DNA of 64,000 bases from Pantoea deleyi (lineage in GTDB: Bacteria; Pseudomonadota; Gammaproteobacteria; Enterobacterales; Enterobacteriaceae). A program made the position numbers and the translations under genes. Shown here in pieces: positions 7,210-16,430 of the stretch (its first letter is position 1; each line of letters opens with the position of its first letter). The notes beneath the pieces are model-generated. The model made no database searches and had not been told where the DNA came from. It saw nothing but the letters and a program-made list of their open reading frames with translations. Where the stretch lies: the NCBI RefSeq assembly GCF_022647325.1, contig NZ_CP071405.1, positions 1,736,001-1,800,000 of the forward strand, written 5' to 3'.

Positions 7210-7740
7210 TGCACCGTAGTAGCACCCGTGGCATTTCCCTTTGACGATCCAACGCTGGCCATGGATAAGCGTGACATTCTGGGTTATGCCGAGTGCATCG
7301 GTAATGGGCGCTGACATGGGCCTTCTGTTAGCTTTGGCGGGCTGGCTAAGAGCCTGCGGTTGGCCGTGCATCACAGCTCGCCGATATACGTAAAACGCAT
7401 CATTCTGGCCTCTACGTTTATTCCGCACCCGATGATGAGTCAGCAGGTTTGTGCTGGATTATCTGGTTCTTGGTAATGCCTTTACCGAGCTGTGCCGCAA
7501 CAGCTTGGGTAAGCCGCTACGCCTTAAAACCACCCCGGTCAAATTCACCCGCAGGGACGATAAGGATGGCGTTTACTGCTTTATAAATGACTGGAAAGAA
7601 CCCAACGAATTATTGGCGGCAGCGTGTTTCACCTGCTGGAGCCGGATATTGATCAGGAGCTTTACGGCCTGCCGGAATACCTCAGCGCCACTGATACGCC
7701 TGGCTGAATGAGGCGGCGACGCTGTTACGCCGCAAATGAT
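7210..7740 (+). pseudogene. P2 gpQ-like portal protein, frameshifted remnant
   Basis: Pieces of the capsid portal protein Q can be read in all three forward frames: FDDPTLAMDKRDILGYAECI then a stop; SVSFGGLAKSLRLAVHHSSP with YVKRIILASTFIPHP; LDYLVLGNAFTELCRNSLGK; then DQELYGLPEYLSA and WLNEAATLLRRK before the match ends. At least three frameshifts and a nonsense codon are present, and both ends are missing. It lies on the opposite strand to R and S, as Q does relative to the late operons in P2. Genes O to K that should lie between are deleted. Confidence 0.8.
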
Positions 7741-7930
7741 GGGTATGACTTCGACAACACTGTCAGCTTCGGGGATGCGGCAGAAGCCCGGATTAATCTT
7801 CGGTACAAATTCCCCAAAATTGACCCAGATCAACCTACCTCGCGAGATGCTCCGGGCGCGTCGTCGCGTTTACGCGTCGTATAAAAAGGCAGTCGTAACC
7901 TGACGGGGTCATATTAAATCAGGATAGGTT
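7741..7930. other. Degenerate right end of the phage relic
   Basis: After the last recognisable portal residues the plus strand can be read as DFDNTVSFGDAAEARINLRY followed by KFPKIDPDQP and ends at a TAA near 7880. I could not place this peptide in a known P2 gene. No second copy of the sdsR 3' end was found here, so the right attachment site is not visible and the relic's border is put by default before the lipoprotein gene at 7931. Confidence 0.35.
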
Positions 7931-8236
7931 ATGTTCTTGAAAAAAATTATTCCGTGTCTGATTGTCGCATTGGGTAGTGTCTCAATGTCAGGTTGCGTTA
8001 TGGCCGAACCGGGTCACTATGGTCCGGCGTCTGGCTGGCATCATCACCATCATTCTGCGCAGAGCTGGAATGAGTATGGCCCGGCGTCCCCTGTCAATGA
8101 TGCTTCACAGCACATGGGGCCACCGCCTGCACCGGACAGCGCTTCTCAGCATATGGGACCACCGCCGGCACCGGGCAGTGCCGCTCAGCATATGGGACCA
8201 CCTTCAGATGGTGGCATCCATCGCTGGCAGCCTTAA
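7931..8236 (+). CDS. Small lipoprotein with HMGPPPAP repeats
   Basis: A 101-residue protein of unknown function. Residues 1-22 are a lipoprotein signal with lipobox SMSGC, predicting lipidation at Cys22. A His-rich patch (WHHHHH) follows, and then three near-copies of a block reading (N/D)ASQHMGPPPAPD, the last ending HMGPPSDGG. The peptide is low-complexity, rich in His, Pro and Ser, and likely an extended surface or periplasmic tail; metal binding by the histidines is possible but untested. TCAGGATAGGTT precedes the ATG. A strong terminator follows at 8263. Confidence 0.7.
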   Translation: MFLKKIIPCLIVALGSVSMSGCVMAEPGHYGPASGWHHHHHSAQSWNEYGPASPVNDASQHMGPPPAPDSASQHMGPPPAPGSAAQHMGPPSDGGIHRWQP

Positions 8237-8262
8237 TCTGCCATCCATTCTCATCCGGCGAC

Positions 8263-8287
8263 AGGGGCATTTTATTGCCCCTTTTTT
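8263..8287 (+). terminator. Rho-independent terminator after the lipoprotein gene
   Basis: Stem AGGGGCA / TGCCCCT with a six-base loop, followed by a run of T. Confidence 0.85.
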
Positions 8288-8531
8288 CACTGTTTATATC
8301 AAGCCACACGATTTTTACTGTTAACAGTATTCTTCCCAGGCAGATAGTTGTTTCCCGCTTTATCCTGTTTCGTCTTCGTAAAGTGTCATCTTATTAATTC
8401 CCCCCTGAAAGCCGACCCCGCTCGCAAAAGTAAAAACAACGTCGCCAGTCTCGCATCTGAAGCTTATCCGTCATCTTGTCATCATCTCCGTTTGGCTTAT
8501 TCTGAATGCCCAATCAAATGGAGGAACGTTT

Positions 8532-9554
8532 ATGAAAGCAGCAATTGCTACCAGTGAACATCAGGTTGAAGTGGTTGAGAAGACGCTGCGCCCTCTCAAA
8601 ACCGGTGAAGCCCGGCTCAGGATGGAATGCTGCGGCGTATGCCACACCGATTTACACGTGAAGAACGGTGATTTCGGTGATAAGACCGGCGTCACCCTGG
8701 GTCATGAAGGGATCGGGATCGTGGAAGAGGTTGCACCCGACGTCACCTCGCTGAAGCCGGGCGACCGCGCCAGCGTGGCGTGGTTCTTTAAAGGCTGCGG
8801 GCACTGTGAATATTGCAACTCCGGAAATGAAACGCTCTGCCGGGAAGTCGTTAATGCCGGTTACACGGTGGATGGCGGCATGGCGGAAGAGTGCATCGTG
8901 GTGGCCGACTACTCGGTCAAAGTGCCAGAAGGTCTTGATCCCTACGCTGCCAGCAGCGTGACCTGTGCCGGGGTCACTACTTATAAAGCGGTGAAGGTCT
9001 CGGAGGTAAAACCGGGTCAGTGGCTGGCTATCTATGGCCTGGGCGGACTGGGCAATCTCGCACTGCAGTATGCAAAAAACGTCTTTAACGCGAAGGTTAT
9101 TGCGGTTGACGTCAGTGACGGGCAGCTGGCTCTGGCGAAAGAGATGGGTGCTGATCTGGTGGTTAACTCGGCCAGCGAAGACGCGGCACGCATTATTCAG
9201 GAGAAGACGGGTGGAGCGCATGCGGCTGTGGTCACGGCCGTAGCAAAAGCGGCCTTTAACTCGGCGGTGGATGCCGTCAGGGCCGGCGGACGGGTCGTCG
9301 CCGTCGGGCTGCCACCGGAAGCGATGAGCCTGAATATCCCGCGTCTGGTCCTCGACGGGATTCAGGTGGTGGGCTCCCTGGTCGGCACGCGTAACGATCT
9401 GGCAGAAGCCTTCCAGTTTGCCGCAGAAGGCAAGGTGGTGCCGAAAGTGACAAAAAGGAAAATTGGCGAGGTCAATGCTATCTTCGATGAGATGATTCAG
9501 GGAAAAATTCGCGGCAGGATGGTAATCGATTTCAGCGGTCAGACGACGGACTGA
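8532..9554 (+). CDS. adhP: Zinc-dependent alcohol dehydrogenase AdhP
   Basis: A 340-residue medium-chain dehydrogenase very close to E. coli AdhP (336 aa), which oxidises ethanol and other primary alcohols with NAD. Catalytic zinc ligands are visible in [10 protein letters not shown] and [10 protein letters not shown]. The structural zinc site is the four-Cys lobe [16 protein letters not shown]. The Rossmann motif is [16 protein letters not shown] good ribosome site (TGGAGGAACG) precedes the ATG. It appears monocistronic, with its own terminator downstream, and lies in the accessory stretch between the prophage relic and the bet cluster. Confidence 0.93.
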   Translation: MKAAIATSEHQVEVVEKTLRPLKTGEARLRMECCGVCHTDLHVKNGDFGDKTGVTLGHEGIGIVEEVAPDVTSLKPGDRASVAWFFKGCGHCEYCNSGNETLCREVVNAGYTVDGGMAEECIVVADYSVKVPEGLDPYAASSVTCAGVTTYKAVKVSEVKPGQWLAIYGLGGLGNLALQYAKNVFNAKVIAVDVSDGQLALAKEMGADLVVNSASEDAARIIQEKTGGAHAAVVTAVAKAAFNSAVDAVRAGGRVVAVGLPPEAMSLNIPRLVLDGIQVVGSLVGTRNDLAEAFQFAAEGKVVPKVTKRKIGEVNAIFDEMIQGKIRGRMVIDFSGQTTD

Positions 9555-9575
9555 ATCTCCTGGTTAAAAGCAGAT

Positions 9576-9599
9576 GCCCGCAGATTGCGGGCTTTTTTG
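9576..9599 (+). terminator. Terminator of adhP
   Basis: Stem GCCCGCA / TGCGGGC with a three-base loop, followed by seven T. Confidence 0.9.
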
Positions 9600-9767
9600 T
9601 GCCTGATCGTTAAGGTGCGCCATCCCTGACGCACTGAAGATCATTACGCAGAAGCATTAATAAGCCCGGCTTTATGTTTCATGATGTGATTTTCGCTTGC
9701 ACTTTACCGGTAACATTCTAGTTTAAAGGTGGCAGTCTGATTACACACATCTTAAGGAGGGTTATTT

Positions 9768-9905
9768 ATGGCTAAGCATCATTTCTTCAAATCCCTTGAA
9801 ATTGCAGCGATTGTACTGTTTGTCCTGATACTGGCATATCTGGCGGTGACGGGTCTGATGTCATCAACGGGCATGGATCACGCCTGGCCTTATCCCACTA
9901 AGTAA
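9768..9905 (+). CDS. Small single-span membrane protein
   Basis: A 45-residue protein starting MAKHHFFKSLEIAAIVLF and ending HAWPYPTK, with one hydrophobic segment at about residues 10-31. An excellent ribosome site (TTAAGGAGGG) lies eight bases before the ATG. Nothing about its function can be read from the sequence. It stands alone between adhP and a minus-strand gene. The strong ribosome site and clean membrane segment argue that it is real. Confidence 0.65.
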   Translation: MAKHHFFKSLEIAAIVLFVLILAYLAVTGLMSSTGMDHAWPYPTK

Positions 9906-10087
9906 CTGAGTGCAGCACCAGGGAAACCAACAAAACATAAATATAAAAACCCTTTTGCCCGCTGACGGCGAGGCTTTTGAAGCAAAACAGCACATCAATG
10001 AGACGTCCGGACCAGGGGCTGTCTGCCAGATCCGGCGACAGGCGTGATATCGCATACGCGCCCTGTAAGCGTTTATTTCCTGCCGCT

Positions 10088-10117
10088 GAAAACTAAAAAC
10101 CCCGCCATCGCGAGGTT
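10088..10117 (-). terminator. Terminator after the 62-residue gene
   Basis: On the minus strand, stem AACCTCGC / GCGGGGTT (one T-G pair) followed by TTTTTAGTTTTC. Confidence 0.65.
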
Positions 10118-10126
10118 CCGGAGCAT

Positions 10127-10315
10127 CTACACCAGACTGACCGAAAGGAGCGTCAGCTCTTCAGTATCCAGAGACAGACTCTTTTTAGTCTCAAACATAA
10201 AGGCCTCCAGCGCCTCTTCAACGTTATCGCCTTCGATAAAGGCATGCGTAGTGACATGGTTTTCGCCTTCAGGCTTAATCACGTAGGAGACAAACCATTT
10301 TTTCTTTTCCATCAT
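10127..10315 (-). CDS. Hypothetical 62-residue protein
   Basis: A small acidic soluble protein reading MMEKKKWFVSYVIKPEGE, then AFIEGDNVEEALEAFMFETK and ELTLLSVSLV at the end. The pattern of two beta strands around a helix suggests a compact alpha/beta fold. The start is chosen at 10315 because AGAGGATAAC lies just upstream; a longer frame to 10393 lacks such a site. A terminator follows. I do not recognise the family. It follows another small gene on the same strand with about 95 bases between them. Confidence 0.6.
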   Translation of the reverse strand: MMEKKKWFVSYVIKPEGENHVTTHAFIEGDNVEEALEAFMFETKKSLSLDTEELTLLSVSLV

Positions 10316-10410
10316 CGTTATCCTCTTCTGAAGCGTGAAGCCGCATTCCGGCATTTTCCGGCTTTCCGCCGGATGGCAGCAGAAACGGCACAATGTCTGT
10401 CTGACAAAAG

Positions 10411-10671
10411 CTAGTCCAGCGGGGCAGGATGCAGCAGATCGATCACATCATCGATTTCATTGCTGGCCGCATGACGATCGAGGGCAACGGCATAGTATCG
10501 TCCTTTGTTGTAGTGCTTCGTGACCGCCACGCGATGACCGGTGTGACTGTCGGCCTCTCCGCCACCCAGGGTCTGCAGGTGGGGCGGGATCACCAGTTCA
10601 CTTTCAAGTTGTTCTGCGTCAACGATCACCGCGCCACCGTCACTCGACAACAGCAGATGCTGAATGCTCAT
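10411..10671 (-). CDS. Hypothetical 86-residue protein
   Basis: A small acidic protein starting MSIQHLLLSSDGGAVIVDAE and ending VIDLLHPAPLD. There is no signal peptide or membrane segment. CAGAGGAGAGAAC before the ATG is a strong ribosome site. It precedes the 62-residue hypothetical gene on the same strand. No function can be assigned. Confidence 0.6.
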   Translation of the reverse strand: MSIQHLLLSSDGGAVIVDAEQLESELVIPPHLQTLGGGEADSHTGHRVAVTKHYNKGRYYAVALDRHAASNEIDDVIDLLHPAPLD

Positions 10672-10767
10672 GTTCTCTCCTCTGGGTCAGATTGCTAACC
10701 GGGAAAGTGTAGTTCACCCCAGCGGGCATGCGGGTTTCTGTGCAGAGGAATTGATAAACAGGGGCCG

Positions 10768-10791
10768 TAAAAAAAGCCCCGTCTGGGGCTT
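10768..10791 (-). terminator. Terminator of the acyltransferase gene
   Basis: On the minus strand, AAGCCCC / GGGGCTT stem followed by TTTTTTAC. Confidence 0.85.
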
Positions 10792-10812
10792 GGTTAAGAA
10801 GAGCCAGCTTAC

Positions 10813-11955
10813 TCACTGCGCCTGCTCAGCCAGTTTCGGCTTCAGCAGGCGCTTGCCCATCCGAATACCCGGCTTCTCGACATACTTATAGAGCAGTGAG
10901 GCCAGCGCATAGGTCAGCGGAATCGCGCAAACGCAGACGATCAGGAAGCGCGCCATGTCGCTCCGGAATTCAATGTCCGTATGGTTGAGCAGCTGCGCAA
11001 TCAGCGGGATCACAATCAGCAGGTGCAGCAGATAGACCGAGAACGACACGTCGCCCAGCCAGGTGCTGAGACGGTTGTTCAGCAGCTTACGCGGCAGGGC
11101 GATCAGCGTTGCCATCAGGCTCCCCTGCGGGTATTGCCACAGGATCGCTGCCATCCCCACAATCATCAGCGCTTCCATAATCACCTGCAGTTTGATTACA
11201 CCCATCCCCATTGCCACGCTGGCGACCGGACCGAGCAGCGCAAAGGCGACGTAGAGCAGTGATTTACGGCGCACGGCTTCCGCCAGCAGCATCCCGGCCA
11301 GGAACATGTGGAGTTTTATCAGGATCATGGAGGGCATCTCGAACGCCTCATAGTAATCCGCGAGCAGATAGCGTCCGGCGCAGCAGAGCGCCATGATGCC
11401 AATCAGCGAGGCGGCATAACCCAGGCGCAGCGTGACCAGCATAATAAACGGGAAGAGCAGATAGAACTGCATCTCCAGCCCGATGCTCCAGTCTGGCAGC
11501 ACGGTGTTGAAGCCATATTCCGGCAGCAGGCCAAACAGGAAACTGAAGTGGGTCAGGATGTTCGCCAGCGACTGGTCACTGTAACGTGAGGACGCAGTTG
11601 CGGTGCCGGAATAAAAATGGGCGATGGTGTCGCGCATCTCACCAAACCATGGGCCGTAGATCAGGGCGATGATTAACAGCAGATAGTAAAGCGGGGCGAT
11701 ACGGAAGAAGCGGCGGATCCAGAACGTTTTAATGGTCTCTGCTCGCTGCCACGGCTCTTTATGCTGGCGCTCCACGTAGTTTTTCGCCATCAGATACCCG
11801 GACAGCAGAATAAACAGATCCACCCCGATGCCAGGCGATGAAATAAGCGTGATGTGGCAATGGATCAGTAAGCTGATGTGGCCAACCAGCACCCAGAGAG
11901 AGGCAAGGCCGCGTAATCCCTCCAGCTCGGTAGACCAGCCGCGTGTGGCAGACAT
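10813..11955 (-). CDS. Acyltransferase family 3 membrane protein
   Basis: A 380-residue integral membrane protein with about ten helices and the acyltransferase-3 opening STELEGLRGLASLWVLVGHI, which includes the family Arg and catalytic His. GVDLFILLSGYLMAK follows, and TVLPDWSIGLEMQFYLLFPF lies mid-protein. Such enzymes transfer acetyl or other acyl groups onto surface polysaccharides or peptidoglycan. No polysaccharide genes are adjacent, so the acceptor is unknown. The ATG at 11955 has GAGGAAG four bases upstream; the frame is open back to 11991. It carries its own terminator. Confidence 0.88.
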   Translation of the reverse strand: MSATRGWSTELEGLRGLASLWVLVGHISLLIHCHITLISSPGIGVDLFILLSGYLMAKNYVERQHKEPWQRAETIKTFWIRRFFRIAPLYYLLLIIALIYGPWFGEMRDTIAHFYSGTATASSRYSDQSLANILTHFSFLFGLLPEYGFNTVLPDWSIGLEMQFYLLFPFIMLVTLRLGYAASLIGIMALCCAGRYLLADYYEAFEMPSMILIKLHMFLAGMLLAEAVRRKSLLYVAFALLGPVASVAMGMGVIKLQVIMEALMIVGMAAILWQYPQGSLMATLIALPRKLLNNRLSTWLGDVSFSVYLLHLLIVIPLIAQLLNHTDIEFRSDMARFLIVCVCAIPLTYALASLLYKYVEKPGIRMGKRLLKPKLAEQAQ

Positions 11956-12102
11956 AATTCTTCCTCGTGTCATTCCGTTTCTGGCGCTCACTAAGCCTCA
12001 AGGCGGGAGTTATGTAAACGGCCCTTTACAAAAGTGAGAAAATTCCGACCATGCTCTGGCAGCGAAATCAACCGAAACGGGACAAAAAAAGCACAGAAAG
12101 AT

Positions 12103-12126
12103 AAGGATGTGCAGAGGCACATCCTT
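12103..12126 (-). terminator. Hairpin downstream of mdtI
   Basis: A perfect ten-base stem AAGGATGTGC / GCACATCCTT with an AGAG loop. On the minus strand a T-rich stretch follows after about 12 bases, so termination is likely but not of the textbook form. Confidence 0.55.
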
Positions 12127-12153
12127 AAGCAGAATAAATGTCTGTAAGCGCGG

Positions 12154-12483
12154 TCAGGCCAGCTTCAGCAGGACCATTCCGGCCAGTAGCAGGCTCAGAC
12201 CCGCCCAGCCTTTTGGGCTCAGCCGCTGATTAAACAGTATCCAGCCCGCCCCAACCGTAGCGATAATTCCGAAAGCGCCCCAGACAGCGTAGGCGATCGA
12301 GAGATCGATGCCTTTTACCGCCTGAGCGAGCGCACTGAAGGCCAGCAGGACACAGCTGAGCGACAGCAGGCCATACAGCGGTTTCTTAAAACCATCAGAA
12401 TATTTAAGGAATATGTTTGCGGCGATCTCCAGCACAATCGCCAGCGCCAGCCACGCCACATGGATAAAATCAGCGAGGTTCAT
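12154..12483 (-). CDS. mdtI: Spermidine export subunit MdtI
   Basis: A 109-residue small multidrug resistance (SMR) protein with four membrane helices, the same length as E. coli MdtI. It carries the helix-1 glutamate ([20 protein letters not shown]) that couples proton movement to export and the AYAVWGAFG segment of helix 3. With MdtJ it forms a heteromeric exporter of spermidine. Its start overlaps the end of mdtJ by 14 bases, so the two are co-translated. Confidence 0.92.
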   Translation of the reverse strand: MNLADFIHVAWLALAIVLEIAANIFLKYSDGFKKPLYGLLSLSCVLLAFSALAQAVKGIDLSIAYAVWGAFGIIATVGAGWILFNQRLSPKGWAGLSLLLAGMVLLKLA

Positions 12484-12820
12484 GCTTCACCTCCGCTAAT
12501 GAACAGGTGCCGGTTTTGATCAGGATGATGCCGCCAATCAGGGTCATCAGTCCGCAGACTTTCAGCAGAGACAGCGACTCATCAAACAGCAGCACACTGA
12601 AGAGGGTAATCAGCAGGATGCCAGCCCCTTCCCACAGGGCATAGGCGACCCCCAGGGCGATACGTTTAATAGCAAAACTCAGCAGAATATAGGAACAGGC
12701 GATCAGGCCCAGCATCATCAGGTACCCCATATGGCTGCCGCTAAGGCTGGACCATTTCATCAACAGGGTGCCCATTATTTCGGTGACAATAGCGAGTGAC
12801 AGTAAAATCCAGGCGCGCAT
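12470..12820 (-). CDS. mdtJ: Spermidine export subunit MdtJ
   Basis: A 116-residue SMR protein (E. coli MdtJ has 121). It has four helices, the membrane glutamate in [17 protein letters not shown] and the helix-3 motif [14 protein letters not shown]. It pairs with MdtI to pump spermidine out when polyamine is in excess. In E. coli the mdtJI message is induced by spermidine and has an upstream short coding region; a similar one is seen here at 12906-12998. AGAGCTTAT before the ATG is a weak ribosome site, which fits regulated translation. Confidence 0.92.
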   Translation of the reverse strand: MRAWILLSLAIVTEIMGTLLMKWSSLSGSHMGYLMMLGLIACSYILLSFAIKRIALGVAYALWEGAGILLITLFSVLLFDESLSLLKVCGLMTLIGGIILIKTGTCSLAEVKHEPR

Positions 12821-13184
12821 ATAAGCTCTCCGGCAACGATAAACACAACCCGCAACACCACGCAGGGTGCAGACAGGCGCAGAAATTTGTCGTAGCAGAG
12901 AGAAACTAAAGGGCGTTACACCAGTGCTGTTCGGCAGTGTTCCAGCCAGAAAGGCGGGCAGGGGAGATCAGGATCGGTGAGTTGACGATTTCGCGCATAA
13001 CATTCACGACGCATCCACGTTGTTGCTTCTCATCAGTGGACGAAGAGGGCCTCCGGTTAAACAGGTGGCAGATTTATAGCATCCTGTGGATAGTAAAATC
13101 AACGTTATAAAAAGCTTTATTTGACGTCGATCAGGGTCTGATGCGCTATGAACGAGGGAGATGATGAAAGATCTGCTTAAGGTG
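12821..13184. other. mdtJ upstream region
   Basis: About 360 bases lie between mdtJ and the betA terminator. They hold the probable mdtJ leader, a 30-codon leader frame (12906-12998) and, toward 13130, an AT-richer stretch that could carry the promoter. No other gene is seen. Confidence 0.5.
12906..12998 (-). CDS. Putative leader peptide of mdtJI (MdtU-like)
   Basis: A 30-codon frame on the same strand as mdtJ reading [16 protein letters not shown], followed by [14 protein letters not shown], with its stop 85 bases before the mdtJ start. The composition looks like protein and not chance. E. coli mdtJI has a short upstream coding region, mdtU, implicated in spermidine-dependent expression; this frame occupies the same place. 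I cannot compare it with the E. coli peptide sequence here, and its ribosome site is weak, so both the reality and the regulatory role are provisional. Confidence 0.45.
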   Translation of the reverse strand: MREIVNSPILISPARLSGWNTAEQHWCNAL

Positions 13185-13213
13185 AAAAAATGCCGGGCAG
13201 AGGGTGCCCGGCA
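13185..13213 (-). terminator. Terminator of the betIBA operon
   Basis: On the minus strand a nine-base stem TGCCGGGCA / TGCCCGGCA with a five-base loop is followed by six T. Confidence 0.9.
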
Positions 13214-13237
13214 GTGATTAAGTGACGCTGTCACGCT

Positions 13238-14920
13238 TTATTCGGCGCGCTGGGGGGCGGTGCGGACCGGCGTATCCCCTGCGACATGGTAGGACGCCGT
13301 GCTGCGCGGCAGCGGCTCACGTCCGCGGATCATATCGGCAATCTTTTCACCAATCATGATGGTTGTGGCGTTGAGGTTACCGGTGATGATCAGCGGCATG
13401 ATCGAGGCATCCACCACGCGCAAGCCCTGCAGGCCATGCACCCGGCCTTCGCCATCGACCACGGCCATCGGGTCGTTACCCATCTTACAGGTACCGCACG
13501 GGTGATAGGCGGTTTCGCCGTGATTACGCACGAACTCGTCCAGCTGCTCATCGGTCTGGCAATCCAGTCCCGGACTGATTTCACGGCCACGATACTTATC
13601 CAGCGCGGGCTGGTTAATGATCTGGCGGGTAATGCGGATCGCATCACGGAACTCATGCCAGTCCTGCTCATGCGACATGTAGTTGAACAGAATCGCCGGA
13701 TGACGACGCGGATCGCGTGACTTCAGGCGGACATGGCCGCGGCTTGGCGAGCGCATTGAACCGACGTGACACTGGAAACCGTGCGCATCAACGGCGTTCG
13801 AGCCGTTGTAGTTAATCGCCACCGGCAGGAAGTGATACTGAATGTTCGGCCAGCTGAACTCTTCGCGGCTGCGGATAAATCCACCCGCCTCGAACTGGTT
13901 GCTGGCACCGATGCCGGTGCCGTTGAACATCCACTCCGCGCCGATTTTCGGCTGATTCCACCACTTCAGTGCAGGGTAGAGGGAAACCGGCTCTTTACAC
14001 TCATACTGCAGATACATCTCCAGATGGTCCTGCAGGTTCTCACCCACGCCCGGCAGATCATGGACCAGCGGGATATCAAACTGCTTCAGCAGTTCCGGTG
14101 ACCCTACGCCAGAGCGCTGCAGGATCTGCGGGGAGGCGATCGCCCCGGCGCAGAGCAGGACTTCGCGGCGCGCGGTCACTTTGTTGATGGTGTTGCTGTC
14201 ACCCTGCAGATACTCGACGCCTACCGCGCGCTTGCCGTCAAAGACAATACGGTCGGTGGTGGCGTGCGTCACGATCTTCAGGTTCGCACGGCCTTTCGCC
14301 ATATCGAGATAGCCACGCGCAGTACTGGAGCGGCGACCGTTCGGGGTGACGGTGCGGTCCATCGGACCGAAACCTTCCTGCTGATAGCCGTTCAGGTCGT
14401 CCGTGCGCGGATAACCCGCCTGCACGCCCGCCTCAATCATCGCTTCAAACAGGACGTTATTACCCGCTTTCGGGGTTGCGACGCACACCGGGCCATCGCC
14501 ACCGTGGAAGTCGTTCGGACCGATATCACGGGTTTCCGCTTTACGGTAGTAGGGCAGGCAGTCCAGATAGCTCCAGTTCTCCAGACCGGGCGCCTCGGCC
14601 CAGCCATCGAGATCCATTGCGTTACCACGGATGTAACACATGCCGTTAATCAGCGATGAACCGCCCAGGCCTTTACCGCGGCCACACTCCATGCGGCGGT
14701 TATTCATGTAGGGCTCTGGCTCGGTTTCATAGGCCCAGTTATAGCGTTTTCCCTGAAGCGGGAAGGCCAGGGCCGCAGGCATCTGGGTGCGAAAATCAAA
14801 ACGGTAGTCCGGGCCGCCCGCTTCCAGCAACAGGACACTCACGTTGCTCTCTTCGGTCAGGCGGGTTGCCAGCACATTTCCTGCGGATCCGGCTCCAATA
14901 ATGATGTAATCATATTCCAT
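13238..14920 (-). CDS. betA: Choline dehydrogenase BetA
   Basis: A 560-residue GMC-family flavoprotein. It has the N-terminal FAD-binding motif [18 protein letters not shown], the GMC signature [20 protein letters not shown] and the C-terminal active-site region [13 protein letters not shown], which includes the catalytic His, then [20 protein letters not shown]. It oxidises choline to betaine aldehyde and on to glycine betaine at the membrane, feeding electrons to the respiratory chain. It is the last gene of betIBA, 23 bases after betB, with a terminator downstream. Length matches E. coli BetA (556). Confidence 0.96.
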   Translation of the reverse strand: MEYDYIIIGAGSAGNVLATRLTEESNVSVLLLEAGGPDYRFDFRTQMPAALAFPLQGKRYNWAYETEPEPYMNNRRMECGRGKGLGGSSLINGMCYIRGNAMDLDGWAEAPGLENWSYLDCLPYYRKAETRDIGPNDFHGGDGPVCVATPKAGNNVLFEAMIEAGVQAGYPRTDDLNGYQQEGFGPMDRTVTPNGRRSSTARGYLDMAKGRANLKIVTHATTDRIVFDGKRAVGVEYLQGDSNTINKVTARREVLLCAGAIASPQILQRSGVGSPELLKQFDIPLVHDLPGVGENLQDHLEMYLQYECKEPVSLYPALKWWNQPKIGAEWMFNGTGIGASNQFEAGGFIRSREEFSWPNIQYHFLPVAINYNGSNAVDAHGFQCHVGSMRSPSRGHVRLKSRDPRRHPAILFNYMSHEQDWHEFRDAIRITRQIINQPALDKYRGREISPGLDCQTDEQLDEFVRNHGETAYHPCGTCKMGNDPMAVVDGEGRVHGLQGLRVVDASIMPLIITGNLNATTIMIGEKIADMIRGREPLPRSTASYHVAGDTPVRTAPQRAE

Positions 14921-14943
14921 TCGTCGTTCCTCAGGTTAAGGGA

Positions 14944-16416
14944 TTAAAAGACTGACTGAAAACGGGTCAGCTCAACCTGAACTGACTTGACCTGGGTGTA
15001 GCTCTGCAGCGTCATCAGGCCATTCTCGCGGCCGATACCGGAGTGCTTGTAGCCGCCCACCGGCATCTCTGCCGCGGATTCGCCCCAGGTATTGATCCAG
15101 CAGATACCCGCTTCAATCTGATGAATGACGCGGTGCGCCCGGTTGAGATCCTGAGTCACCAGCCCCGCGGCCAGACCGAATTCGGTATCGTTGGCGCGGC
15201 GGATCACTTCCTCTTCGCTTTCGTAGCTCAGGATCGACATCACCGGTCCGAAGATCTCTTCACGCACAATCTTCATCTCATCGCGGCAGTCGGTGAAGAC
15301 GGTCGGCGCAACCCACGCACCCTGGTCGAACTCACCACCGGTCAGACGTTTGCCGCCGCACAGGACGCGCGCGCCTTCGGCGATGCCGGATTCGATGTAA
15401 CGCATCACGTTGTCACGATGGCTGAAGCTGACCAGCGGGCCGAAGTTGGTCGCCGGATCGCGCAGATCGCCAGCCTGAATGCGGGCCACGCGTTCGCTGA
15501 TCTTCGCCTCAAATGCGGCCTGCAGTCTGGCCGGAATAAAGACACGGGTGCCGTTGGTGCAGACCTGGCCGGAGCTGTAGAAATTCGCCATCATCGCGAT
15601 GTCGGCAGCCAGATCGAGGTCGGCATCATCAAAAATGATCAGCGGTGATTTGCCGCCCAGCTCCATCGTGACCTCTTTCAGCGTTGAGCCGGCCGCATTG
15701 GCCATGACTTTTTTACCGCTGACGACGCCGCCGGTGAATGACACTTTGTCGATGCCAGGATGCTCTGTCAGTAACTGGCCCGTGACCGAACCGATGCCCG
15801 GCAGGACGTTAAAGACGCCAGCCGGCAGGCCCGCCTCGGTGTAGATTTCCGCCAGTTTCAGGGCAGTGAGCGGCGTGACTTCGCTGGGTTTGAAGATCAT
15901 TGCGTTACCGGCGGCCAGCGCTGGCGCAGATTTCCACAGAGCGATCTGAATCGGGTAGTTCCAGGCACCAATCCCGGCGACCACGCCCAGCGGCTCGCGA
16001 CGGGTATACACAAAGGCGGTATCACGCAGGGGGATCTGCTGACCTTCCAGCGCCGGAACCAGCCCCGCGTAATACTCCAGCACGTCTGCGCCGGTCACGA
16101 TATCCACGCTGGCGGTTTCGCTGAAGGGCTTACCGGTGTCGAGCATCTCCAGCTCGGCCAGCTCATCGTTACGCGCACGCAGAATATCCACGGCGCGACG
16201 CAGAATGCGCGAACGCTCCATGGCGGTCATCGCGGCCCAGACTTTCTGGCCTTTTCTGGCGGCAGCAACGGCGCGATCGACATCTTCCTGGCCGGCGGCA
16301 TGAACCTCTGCCAGTACGTCGCCGTTGACCGGATTGATCGTCTGGAACGTTTCGCCAGACGCTGCGGCAACATAAGCGCCATCGATGTAGAGTTTCTGCT
16401 CGGTAAATCGGGACAT
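14944..16416 (-). CDS. betB: Betaine aldehyde dehydrogenase BetB
   Basis: A 490-residue NAD(P)-dependent aldehyde dehydrogenase, the length of the E. coli enzyme. It has the catalytic glutamate motif [12 protein letters not shown], the nucleophile Cys in [16 protein letters not shown], and the coenzyme-site segment KVSFTGGV. It completes oxidation of betaine aldehyde to glycine betaine, the compatible solute. AACGGAAGGAGAAAAC gives a strong ribosome site, 14 bases after the betI stop. Confidence 0.96.
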   Translation of the reverse strand: MSRFTEQKLYIDGAYVAAASGETFQTINPVNGDVLAEVHAAGQEDVDRAVAAARKGQKVWAAMTAMERSRILRRAVDILRARNDELAELEMLDTGKPFSETASVDIVTGADVLEYYAGLVPALEGQQIPLRDTAFVYTRREPLGVVAGIGAWNYPIQIALWKSAPALAAGNAMIFKPSEVTPLTALKLAEIYTEAGLPAGVFNVLPGIGSVTGQLLTEHPGIDKVSFTGGVVSGKKVMANAAGSTLKEVTMELGGKSPLIIFDDADLDLAADIAMMANFYSSGQVCTNGTRVFIPARLQAAFEAKISERVARIQAGDLRDPATNFGPLVSFSHRDNVMRYIESGIAEGARVLCGGKRLTGGEFDQGAWVAPTVFTDCRDEMKIVREEIFGPVMSILSYESEEEVIRRANDTEFGLAAGLVTQDLNRAHRVIHQIEAGICWINTWGESAAEMPVGGYKHSGIGRENGLMTLQSYTQVKSVQVELTRFQSVF

Positions 16417-16430
16417 GTTTTCTCCTTCCG

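Noticed and set aside
7036..7428. Minus-strand 130-codon frame read as one protein
   Set aside because: Only its last third resembles a spanin end and then runs past it into gene R territory; the first two thirds are the antisense of the portal remnant on the plus strand.
7940..8220. Repeats in the 7931 gene considered as a CRISPR-like array
   Set aside because: The repeats are in-frame codon repeats of one protein without unique spacers of constant length, and no cas gene is near.
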